Below the pieces are notes generated by a model that was given only the letters and a program-made list of their open reading frames with translations, was not told the origin of the DNA and searched no databases. Shown one piece after another: positions 1 through 6,616 of a DNA stretch of 14,759 nucleotides. The DNA is taken from positions 1 through 14,759 of the forward strand of contig JAFCZU010000038.1 of assembly GCA_019314185.1 (NCBI GenBank), written 5' to 3'. Position numbers and translations under genes: made by a program. Numbering within the stretch: the stretch's first letter is position 1; every line of letters starts with the position of its first letter. Source of the stretch: Deltaproteobacteria bacterium (GTDB taxonomy: Bacteria; Desulfobacterota; Desulfobacteria; Desulfobacterales; ETH-SRB1).

Positions 1-111
1 TATAGGGAGCGCTATAAAGAAATCAGCGGCCAGGATCCAATGATATGCCGTCATTGTGGTCATGAAATGGAGCTGTGGAAGATATGGCATCCGGCCTATG
101 GTGTTATATAT

Positions 112-229
112 GACTCTGTTGATTTACTCCGATTTTGAAAATCGGAACACATTATGTTGCGTTATATTCAAATATTGCATACAATATATTGTACCTATTT
201 TTCTGAGAAGGTAGTAAATCAACAGGGTC
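112..229. mobile_element. MITE-like element with terminal inverted repeats
   Basis: Bases 106-128 and the reverse complement of 213-235 match at 22 of 23 positions, the only mismatch being T115 against C. Taking the flanking ATATAT (106-111 and 230-235) as a target duplication leaves a 118-bp element with 17-bp termini beginning GACYCTGTTGATTTACT. The exact border is ambiguous because ATATAT is palindromic and the target also carries GAC: a 9-bp duplication ATATATGAC or a TA duplication (as for IS630/Tc1-type elements) fits as well. Inside are a near-perfect hairpin at 129-145 (CCGATTTT-G-AAAATCGG) and a 14-bp palindrome at 180-193. It has no coding capacity. The disrupted transposase frame on either side is independent proof that this is an insertion. 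Confidence 0.8.
157..185 (+). promoter_or_regulatory. Possible outward sigma-70-like promoter inside the MITE-like element
   Basis: TTGCGT (157-162) and TACAAT (180-185) are separated by exactly 17 bases and point rightward. The -10 hexamer matches the consensus at 5 of 6 positions, the -35 only at 3 of 6. Transcription would start near 192 and run into the ORF at 234 and then hddA. The -10 overlaps the 14-bp palindrome at 180-193. The region is AT-rich, so a chance match is quite possible. Confidence 0.28.
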
Positions 230-233
230 ATAT

Positions 234-806
234 ATGACGAGTGCGAAAATCTTAAGGCCGGAAAATACGACCCCGTGCCTGAACAACAAGGAGGGGAAAG
301 ATGTTCAGTTTGGCCCCCCGCCTGAGGAATACAGTTATCGTTGTTCCCAATGCTGGTATGAAATGAAAGTTAATGAGGCGATTATTGATTTTGAAATTGG
401 TATGGCTGAATTTGTCGGAACTTATTACGAAGGATTTATGCCCATTGTCGGTTGTCCGAATTGTAATCCCCGAAGGGCGCTAAGTCCTATATCAACACCC
501 AGTAAAAGAAGCTTGTTTGTGCCCTCTTTAAATTTTGGACATAAACAACATGGGCCATTTAATTTTTTCGGCGATACGACTCATTTGCGGCCTGTAACCA
601 CACATGGATTGTATTGCTGGCTGGAAATGGCTGGTTTTCAAGATCAACAAATTGATGAAGTCGGACTTGAAATGAATCCTTATCAATTTTTCCGTTCCAT
701 ACCGTCCATTCTAAAGGCGTTCCTAAAAAAAGATCGTAGTCGTTTGGTAACATCATTATGGAATTTAATAGGATGGGTCTCATATGGAATTGGAAGAAAG
801 AGATAA
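234..806 (+). CDS. Chimeric ORF: zinc-ribbon segment joined to a methyltransferase C-terminal remnant
   Basis: This 190-residue frame seems to be made of three pieces. Residues 1-30 are an out-of-frame reading of the old transposase 3' end. Residues 31-79 hold two cysteine pairs (C37-x2-C40 and CPNC near 74-77), a zinc-ribbon pattern probably belonging to the insertion-sequence end. Residues from about 88 on (FGHKQHGPFNFFGDTTHLRP, then THGLYCWLEMAGF) resemble the C-terminal part of class I SAM-dependent methyltransferases found in glycan clusters. The SAM-binding glycine motif is absent, so no methyltransferase activity is expected. The ATG lies inside the target duplication of the MITE-like element, and AGGG at 224-227 could act as a weak ribosome site. 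The stop lies 3 bases before hddA, so the methyltransferase was probably the preceding operon gene before truncation. It may be a pseudogene; the junction, around 470-510, is inferred. Confidence 0.5.
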   Translation: MTSAKILRPENTTPCLNNKEGKDVQFGPPPEEYSYRCSQCWYEMKVNEAIIDFEIGMAEFVGTYYEGFMPIVGCPNCNPRRALSPISTPSKRSLFVPSLNFGHKQHGPFNFFGDTTHLRPVTTHGLYCWLEMAGFQDQQIDEVGLEMNPYQFFRSIPSILKAFLKKDRSRLVTSLWNLIGWVSYGIGRKR

Positions 807-809
807 ATA

Positions 810-1829
810 ATGCTTGTAAGATCTAAAGCACCATTACGATTGGGGCTGGCAGGCGGCGGCACAGATGTTAGCCCTTATTCTGAAATTTATGGTGGCGCCA
901 TCTTAAATGCGACGATTAATAAATACTCTTTTTGTACAATAGAACCACTATCGGATAGAAAAATAGCTTTTATGGCAATTGACAGAAATGAAAGGTTTAC
1001 ATGCGATGCAGTGGAAAAGATGGAGATTGATGGCCATCTTGATCTGCTGAAAGGTGTTTATAACCGTGTAGTTAAAGACTTTGTACACAAACCGCTTTCC
1101 TTTTCATTATCCACGTATGTTGATGCGCCTCCAGGATCAGGGCTCGGTTCTTCATCCACTCTGGTAGTGGCGATTTTAGGCGCATTTGTAGAATGGCTAA
1201 AATTACCCTTGGGAGATTATGATATAGCTCACTTGGCCTATGAAATTGAAAGAGTTGATCTTGCGATGGCCGGAGGGAAGCAGGATCAATATGCTGCTAC
1301 CTTTGGCGGATTTAACTTTGTTGAATTCTACGATAATGATAGGGTTGTCGTCAATCCATTGCGGATTCGGCAGGAGCTTGTGAACGAGTTAGAAATGAAC
1401 TTTGTTTTATATTATACCGGAACAAGCCGACTGTCCTCAAAAATTATTGAAGATCAGTCAAAGCATACGCAAAAATCTGGTGATGCATTGGACTCGATGC
1501 ATAAAGTCAAGCAACAGTCCTATATGATGAAAGAAGCCATTTTAAAAGGAGAGTTTAATAAAATTGGGGATATCTTGGATTTTGGATGGAAACATAAAAA
1601 AGCGACCTCTTCATCCATATCAAATACGCAGATTGAAAAAATTTATGATATCGCTAAAAAAGCAGGCGCCACAGGTGGAAAAATTTCAGGGGCCGGTGGA
1701 GGTGGTTTTTTCCTTTTTTTCTGTCCTGATGATACGCGTTACGGTGTAAAAAAGGCATTAGCTTTGTTAAATGGGAATATGCAGGATTTTCAGTTTACTC
1801 AAAATGGCCTGATGACTTGGAGTGTATGA
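810..1829 (+). CDS. hddA: D-glycero-alpha-D-manno-heptose 7-phosphate kinase (GHMP kinase family)
   Basis: The 339-residue protein has the full GHMP-kinase layout. An N-terminal substrate-side motif APLRLGLAGGGTDVSPY lies at residues 7-23, the ATP-binding loop PPGSGLGSSST at 107-117, GGKQDQYAATFGG at 155-167, and the C-terminal glycine-rich motif GGKISGAGGGGF at 289-300. The N-terminal GGGTD signature is typical of the heptose kinase (HddA) group, which phosphorylates D-glycero-D-manno-heptose 7-phosphate at C1 with ATP in the cytoplasm. The length is normal for the family. The ATG at 810 gives a standard N-terminus three bases after the preceding stop. The next gene is the matching guanylyltransferase, which strongly supports this assignment over the related fucose kinase or phosphomevalonate kinase enzymes. 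Confidence 0.88.
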   Translation: MLVRSKAPLRLGLAGGGTDVSPYSEIYGGAILNATINKYSFCTIEPLSDRKIAFMAIDRNERFTCDAVEKMEIDGHLDLLKGVYNRVVKDFVHKPLSFSLSTYVDAPPGSGLGSSSTLVVAILGAFVEWLKLPLGDYDIAHLAYEIERVDLAMAGGKQDQYAATFGGFNFVEFYDNDRVVVNPLRIRQELVNELEMNFVLYYTGTSRLSSKIIEDQSKHTQKSGDALDSMHKVKQQSYMMKEAILKGEFNKIGDILDFGWKHKKATSSSISNTQIEKIYDIAKKAGATGGKISGAGGGGFFLFFCPDDTRYGVKKALALLNGNMQDFQFTQNGLMTWSV

Positions 1830-1874
1830 TGCCTTTCCAAAAAATGTAAAAGGCTCTATCCGAAAATTAAGCTT

Positions 1875-2597
1875 ATGGATAATCAAGGACAAAATAGCGT
1901 TAGGGAAGCCATAATTCTCGCAGGAGGATTTGGAACAAGGTTGCAACCAGCAGTGTCGGATTTGCCGAAACCCATGGCCCCTGTTGCTGGGCGACCATTC
2001 CTGGAATATCTGCTGGATCATTTAATTCGTCAAAAAATTACCAATGTAGTTTTATCAGTAGGGTATAAAGCAAAGATAATCATAGAACATTTCAGGGATT
2101 CGTATAACGGACTCTCCATAAAATACTGTGTAGAAGAAGCTCCTTTAGGCACTGGAGGGGCAATTAGACAATCCCTCAAAATGGTCAGCCAGAAGGACGT
2201 GATTGTTCTGAATGGTGATAGCTTTTTCGATATTGATTATGATCAACTGTTATCTGCTCATAGAGAGAAAAAAGCGGACATCACCATAGCTTTCAAGCCT
2301 ATGAAAAATTTTGATCGTTATGGCTCCGTCACTTTGGAGAAATCAAGGATTGTGACTTTCGAAGAAAAGAAAGCTCGTTCAAGCGGCTTTATAAATGGCG
2401 GTGTATATGTCATTCGAAGAGATCTTTTTAATGGGGTATTATCATTGCCAAGAAAGTTTTCATTTGAGCAGGATTTTTTGATGCGATTTGTGCACGATTA
2501 TATGATAGCTGGTCATTTATGTGACGGATATTTTGTTGATGTTGGGACTCCAAATGATTACAATTCCGCTCAAAACGAATTGGCGAAATATTCATAA
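1875..2597 (+). CDS. hddC: D-glycero-D-manno-heptose 1-phosphate guanylyltransferase-like nucleotidyltransferase
   Basis: This 240-residue protein is a sugar-1-phosphate nucleotidyltransferase of the left-handed Rossmann type. It shows LAGGFGTRL at residues 15-23 with the following KP at 32-33, EEAPLGTGGA at 87-96, the metal-binding NGDSFFD at 113-119, INGGVYV at 173-179 and DVGTP at 222-226. The short length without a left-handed beta-helix tail fits HddC-type enzymes rather than bifunctional GlmU-like ones. Following hddA, its likely reaction is GTP plus heptose 1-phosphate to GDP-heptose. Nucleotide and sugar specificity cannot be proven from motifs, and a glucose or mannose 1-phosphate transferase remains possible. 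It starts 45 bases after hddA without a strong ribosome-binding site. Confidence 0.82.
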   Translation: MDNQGQNSVREAIILAGGFGTRLQPAVSDLPKPMAPVAGRPFLEYLLDHLIRQKITNVVLSVGYKAKIIIEHFRDSYNGLSIKYCVEEAPLGTGGAIRQSLKMVSQKDVIVLNGDSFFDIDYDQLLSAHREKKADITIAFKPMKNFDRYGSVTLEKSRIVTFEEKKARSSGFINGGVYVIRRDLFNGVLSLPRKFSFEQDFLMRFVHDYMIAGHLCDGYFVDVGTPNDYNSAQNELAKYS

Positions 2598-2690
2598 CTC
2601 GACTTTGGCCATTTTTCAATTTTATCTCATCTTAGTGCCTCAAGGAGTAGAGCTTTTTCAGGTTGAATTAGATCATATCAGGTGAATTAA

Positions 2691-3926
2691 ATGAATGTTG
2701 TATATTATACGCGGACATGTTTTCTTGATTCCGCATTGCCACTTGTCAAAGAGTTGAGCAAAAAGGTTGAATTACACCTTCTTTTAGAACTCTCTCCTGA
2801 AGGTTGGAAAAGCAGTCTTTTTGATGTTTTACCCCTAAAACTTCCATCAGGTATTATTCCGGCTGTGCCAGCCATAAAGAACTGTTTTCCTGATTCATTG
2901 ACGGAATATTGGAAAGACCTCTCAAGCTTTAATCTTGTTGTGCATAATTGCCCGAAGAGTATTCATACGGCCACTTGGCGTGTGAGCACCAAAGCCACAC
3001 AATTTATACGCCGTATTAGGCCTGATGTCGTTCATTTTGATGACGTTTCATTGAGGTTTGCATTGGGCTTAAGAGGCTTAGGGAAAATCCCGAAAGTGCT
3101 ATCAATACACGATCCGACCCCACATATTGGGGAAGAGAACTGGAAGACGCATTTTGCACGTTGGTTGTTCTTCCACAAAACCAGACAATTTATTTTGCAT
3201 AACAGAGTACAAATTGAAACGCTATGTAATAATCACGATATCTCTGACGGAAGGGTAGATGTGATCCCGCTTGGTGTATTAGATATTTTCCGACTATGGA
3301 TTAATGAAACTGTGCAACAGGTACCGAAAACTGTGTTGTTTTTCGGTCGTATATCCGAATACAAGGGTATTGAGATCCTTTATCGCTCTGCTCCTATGGT
3401 TGCTGAGAAAGTTGAGAATGTTCAATTTATTGTTGCCGGTAGATCAGTTAGTGGATATAAGATTCCAGAACCACCTCGGCTTCCCAATGGCGGAGTTATT
3501 GAACTGATTAATGAATATATTCCTAATAATGAACTATCTGTACTATTTCAGAAAGCTGCTGTGGTCGTATGTCCTTATATTGAGGCCACACAAAGTGGGG
3601 TAGTATTGACAGCTTACGCTTTTGACAAGCCTGTAATTGCAACAAATACCGGAGGACTTAGTGAATATGTTAAACACAATCAAACAGGACTTCTTGTGCC
3701 GACAGGGGATCATAAGAAACTTGCTGAAGCAATTGTGAGGATTATAACTGACACCCAACTCCAGGCTGATTTCAGGGCTGGTATTCACAAATTGTCTGTG
3801 GAGGACCTGAACTGGGACAGGATAGCTAAAGAGACGGTACTGGTTTATAATAAAGCCTCCAATCCTGACCCTGCCAGCATGAAGATAAATTTAAAAAACG
3901 AATGCCATACATGGCAAAACAGTTAA
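2691..3926 (+). CDS. GT4-type glycosyltransferase with variant catalytic motif
   Basis: The 411-residue protein has a GT-B fold pattern. The N-terminal Rossmann half includes HFDDVSLRFALGL near 115-127 and SIHDPTPH at 138-145. The C-terminal nucleotide-sugar half carries VLFFGRISEYKGIEIL at 215-230, FIVAGRS at 246-252, and the GT4 tail TQSGVVLTAYAFDKPVIATN at 300-319 followed by GGLSEY and TGLLVPTGD. The second glutamate of the usual E-x7-E motif is replaced by threonine (T307), a variant I recall from some GT4 members with QSGV. It would transfer a sugar from a nucleotide donor to the lipid-linked repeat unit; donor and linkage are unknown. AGGTGA at 2680-2685 before the ATG is a good ribosome-binding site and fixes the start. 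A 93-bp spacer separates it from hddC. Confidence 0.85.
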   Translation: MNVVYYTRTCFLDSALPLVKELSKKVELHLLLELSPEGWKSSLFDVLPLKLPSGIIPAVPAIKNCFPDSLTEYWKDLSSFNLVVHNCPKSIHTATWRVSTKATQFIRRIRPDVVHFDDVSLRFALGLRGLGKIPKVLSIHDPTPHIGEENWKTHFARWLFFHKTRQFILHNRVQIETLCNNHDISDGRVDVIPLGVLDIFRLWINETVQQVPKTVLFFGRISEYKGIEILYRSAPMVAEKVENVQFIVAGRSVSGYKIPEPPRLPNGGVIELINEYIPNNELSVLFQKAAVVVCPYIEATQSGVVLTAYAFDKPVIATNTGGLSEYVKHNQTGLLVPTGDHKKLAEAIVRIITDTQLQADFRAGIHKLSVEDLNWDRIAKETVLVYNKASNPDPASMKINLKNECHTWQNS

Positions 3927-3964
3927 GAACATGGGAAGTTTTTTTCAATCCTTATATAGAAATA

Positions 3965-5047
3965 ATGAGAATTCTGATTTGCATAGATTCCCTCAATTTT
4001 GGCGGAGCTGAGAAACAGGCAGTTTTTGATGCTAATGCCTTGAGTCGTCGGGGGTTAGATATATACTTTTGTTACTTTGTTGCAGGCCCTTTAGCGATGG
4101 AGTTAGATGACGAAATAATCCAGTTTAAAATAAGAAGTAGCTCTTATCTAGGGCGGATTTTGGCATTAAAGAGGGCGGTCCACCAGTTTAAGATTGATAT
4201 AATTTTTGCCCACATGTTTAGAGCTGAAATTATCTGCTCTTTAGCTGGTTTTTTGAGTAAAAAACCTGTAGTTTTCAATGAACATGGCCTAGGTTTATGG
4301 CGGAAACGGTCTCATATCCTTGCCTACAAGCTCGCATCATCAGGTGCCAAAGAAATTTGGTGTGCCTCTGAATACTGCAGAAAGCTTCGAATTGAGCGTG
4401 AGGGCATTTCATCCAATAAACTGAAAACAGTTTACAATTCCTATACGCAGTGGAATCATAACAATGTCAGACATGATAAGTTTCGAAATGAAATACTGAT
4501 TAATAACAAGGAAAATACCGTAATTATAGGTTTCGTTGGTAGATTTGATCCTGTCAAGCGACTTCATCTCCTCGTTGATGTGGCAGCCGATTGCCCATTC
4601 ACCAATATATTATTTGTTTTAGTGGGTGATGGCCCAGAAAAAAGTGCAATTGAATCTATTATCAGAAAGCGAAGACTTGAAAATAAATTCCTTCTTCCTG
4701 GTTTCATTCATGAGCCCATTGCCTACTATGAAAAGTTTGATCTTTTTGTCATGCCGTCGGAGCGGGAGTCATTATCTGTGGCTTTGCTTGAGGCAGGTAG
4801 TCGCGGCTTGCCTTGTATCGCCTTTGATGTAGGAGGTAATGCGGAGATTATCATAGATGGTAAAACAGGATGTATTATTCCACAAGATGATTGTCAAGCC
4901 TTCAGGCAGGCAATATATTTGCTTGTTCGTGACAGTCAAAAGCGCCAATCAATGGGCCAAAATGCTAGTCGATATATTTGTGAACATTTCTCTGGTGAAA
5001 AACGGATTCAATGTCTGTTGAAGACCTGTAGTTCCTATGTTTTGTAG
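3965..5047 (+). CDS. GT4-type glycosyltransferase
   Basis: The product is 360 residues from the ATG at 3965, which gives the canonical GT4 opening MRILICIDSLNFGGAEKQ, where the GGAE loop binds the nucleotide sugar. A longer reading from an ATG at 3902 would overlap the preceding gene and add 21 residues with no family character, so I prefer 3965; neither start has a clear ribosome-binding site. In the C-terminal half are FVGRFDPVKRLHLL at 190-203, VLVGDGPEK at 218-226, and a complete E-x7-E motif ESLSVALLE at 268-276, followed by GLPCIAFDVGGNAEII and TGCIIP. It is a cytoplasmic or membrane-associated retaining glycosyltransferase adding one sugar of the repeat unit. The acceptor and donor are not recognisable. 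It ends 177 bases before the next start. Confidence 0.87.
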   Translation: MRILICIDSLNFGGAEKQAVFDANALSRRGLDIYFCYFVAGPLAMELDDEIIQFKIRSSSYLGRILALKRAVHQFKIDIIFAHMFRAEIICSLAGFLSKKPVVFNEHGLGLWRKRSHILAYKLASSGAKEIWCASEYCRKLRIEREGISSNKLKTVYNSYTQWNHNNVRHDKFRNEILINNKENTVIIGFVGRFDPVKRLHLLVDVAADCPFTNILFVLVGDGPEKSAIESIIRKRRLENKFLLPGFIHEPIAYYEKFDLFVMPSERESLSVALLEAGSRGLPCIAFDVGGNAEIIIDGKTGCIIPQDDCQAFRQAIYLLVRDSQKRQSMGQNASRYICEHFSGEKRIQCLLKTCSSYVL

Positions 5048-5157
5048 AACAAGCGATGCCTATCCGGTTAACGCACATAAAATACTCTAACTTATTGTTA
5101 TTGCAGATATTTTGTCTCCAATACATATTTAGGGCTTATGACATCTAAAACGTATTA

Positions 5158-5186
5158 TTTTCAATAGGTTATATTATTTTTATAAA
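5158..5186 (+). promoter_or_regulatory. Possible sigma-70-like promoter before the adenylate-forming gene
   Basis: Within the AT-rich 177-bp gap after the second glycosyltransferase, TTTTCA (5158-5163) and TATAAA (5181-5186) are spaced by 17 bases. They match the consensus at 4 of 6 and 5 of 6 positions. The predicted transcription start near 5193 would favour the ATG at 5225 over the TTG at 5192 as the start of the next gene. The rest of the gap shows no gene, hairpin or terminator that I can support. A chance match in AT-rich DNA is possible. Confidence 0.3.
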
Positions 5187-5224
5187 ATATTTTGGACAAC
5201 ATCCGTATAGGCATTGAACAAGCT

Positions 5225-6595
5225 ATGGATATTAGGGAATTCATAACACATGAAGTGGGCTTACCACTCTTTGAGATAGCAAAAGGGCTTAAAATAAGGG
5301 ACGACTTACAAACCCTTAAAAGATTTTCTCGACGGAGCAGAGAAGAAATTCGGTCCCTCCAAAACTATAAACTTTCGAAAATCGTTAAACACGCTTATGA
5401 CACTGTTCCATTTTACAAAAAGCGGTTTGATTCAGCCGGCATCAGTCCACATGATATCTGCGGCCAAAACGATCTCAAAGGAATCCCCGAGCTTTCCCGA
5501 GAAGATATTCAGAAACATGGATGCGAAATGATCTCATCGTCCATTGATCTCATGAAATGCTACAAAGGAAGCTCGAGTGGCTCTACGGGTCAACCCGTGG
5601 TCTATTACCGTGACAGAAGAGGATTGAGCTGTGAACAGGCAGCGCGTTATTTTGGCTGGGGGCTTTCCGGTTGGCGATTTGGTGCGCCGTTTCTTAGTAT
5701 ATGGGGCAATCCGACTACCGTTCGGCAAGATTGGTCAAGGCTTTCGTCTAAGGCGAAGTCTATTTTGTTTTTCGAAAGAAAGGTACCTGCTTATAGACTC
5801 ATTAACGAAGAGAATTTTTACCGCCTGTATGAAATCCACCAAAAAATGTCAGTAAAATTCATCCAGGGTTACACGAATGCAATCTATGCTTATGCGAACT
5901 TTATCAACATGAAAGACTTAGACAGGCCGCAAACTCAAGGAGTCTTAACTACTGCCGAGAATCTTCAACCACACCAAAGAGAGATAATTGAGTACGCACT
6001 AGGACCGGTATATGATTTCTATGGCTGTGGAGAAATCAACTCTGTTGCATTTCAGTGCGGCTTTGGCGAACACTACCATATCATCGAACCACATGTGATT
6101 TTAGAGTACGGCGATACTGTTGATGATATGGGCAATCGGAAATTCTTGATCACCGATCTCGACAACTACGCTATGCCATTTATCCGATATGTAAACGGGG
6201 ATATGGGGCTGCCGGGGTCCGAAAACAAATGCCCCTGTGGCTCTTCGTTCAGTACATTAGGGGGGGTATCAGGCAGGACTGGGGATGTCATCAGAACTCC
6301 GGAGGGTGGTATTCTGAGTATCCCGAGCTTTTTGGGCAGTCGATTGCTGAAAGAGCTGAAGGGACTAATTCGATATCAGGTGGAAATAGTTGAGAGAGGG
6401 GCGATCATTATAAGACTCCAGGTGAATCCTCATTTCAACCGAGAGGAAAAAGAAATAATCACGAAATCGCTTCGTGAGTATATCCCGGATTCTATCGACT
6501 GGTCCATAGCCCTGGCGGATGATATTTTGCCCGATAATAATGGCAAATTCAAGCTGGTCCTGGACAAGAGAAAGGACGGCAACTATAGATTATAA
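5225..6595 (+). CDS. PaaK/CapK-like adenylate-forming enzyme (phenylacetate-CoA ligase family)
   Basis: The 456-residue protein follows the phenylacetate-CoA ligase/coenzyme F390 synthetase fold. It has an N-terminal helical region ending YKLSKIVKHAYDTVPFYKKR (48-67), the ATP-binding loop GSSSGSTGQPV at 115-125, TTAENL at 242-247, DFYGCGE at 264-270, MPFIRYVNGDMG at 317-328, a CPCG knuckle at 336-339, GRTGDV at 350-355 and a C-terminal hinge ending NNGKFKLV. Members in polysaccharide clusters (often called CapK) are thought to activate a carboxylic acid as the adenylate, either for transfer to the glycan or for an amide; the true substrate is unknown. A TTG start at 5192 would add 11 residues; ATG 5225 gives the more family-like N-terminus. 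It is followed after 21 bases by a deacetylase gene. Confidence 0.83.
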   Translation: MDIREFITHEVGLPLFEIAKGLKIRDDLQTLKRFSRRSREEIRSLQNYKLSKIVKHAYDTVPFYKKRFDSAGISPHDICGQNDLKGIPELSREDIQKHGCEMISSSIDLMKCYKGSSSGSTGQPVVYYRDRRGLSCEQAARYFGWGLSGWRFGAPFLSIWGNPTTVRQDWSRLSSKAKSILFFERKVPAYRLINEENFYRLYEIHQKMSVKFIQGYTNAIYAYANFINMKDLDRPQTQGVLTTAENLQPHQREIIEYALGPVYDFYGCGEINSVAFQCGFGEHYHIIEPHVILEYGDTVDDMGNRKFLITDLDNYAMPFIRYVNGDMGLPGSENKCPCGSSFSTLGGVSGRTGDVIRTPEGGILSIPSFLGSRLLKELKGLIRYQVEIVERGAIIIRLQVNPHFNREEKEIITKSLREYIPDSIDWSIALADDILPDNNGKFKLVLDKRKDGNYRL

Positions 6596-6616
6596 CGAAA
6601 TAAAGCAAATAAATTG

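Larger units (their letters stand above)
1..325 (+). pseudogene. 3' end of an IS91/Y2-type transposase, interrupted by a small inserted element
   Basis: The window starts inside this gene. Frame 1 reads YRERYKEISGQDPMICRHCG and continues to HPAYGVIYD at base 114, a C-terminal zinc-knuckle pattern (C-x2-C) that I associate with IS91-like (Y2) transposases. The frame then runs into foreign sequence and stops at 136-138. The expected continuation reappears after the inserted element in another frame: from 230 it reads IYDECENLKAGKYDP and ends at the TGA at 323-325. Removing 124 bases (the 118-bp element plus one 6-bp duplication) restores one continuous frame, so the gene was intact before the insertion and is now broken. 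The family is assigned from memory of the C-terminal motif only, because the catalytic tyrosine domain lies outside the window. The split itself is seen directly. Confidence 0.68.

Noticed and set aside
3902..3964. Upstream extension of the second glycosyltransferase
   Set aside because: It overlaps the preceding gene and adds residues before the canonical MRILICIDSLNFGGAE start.
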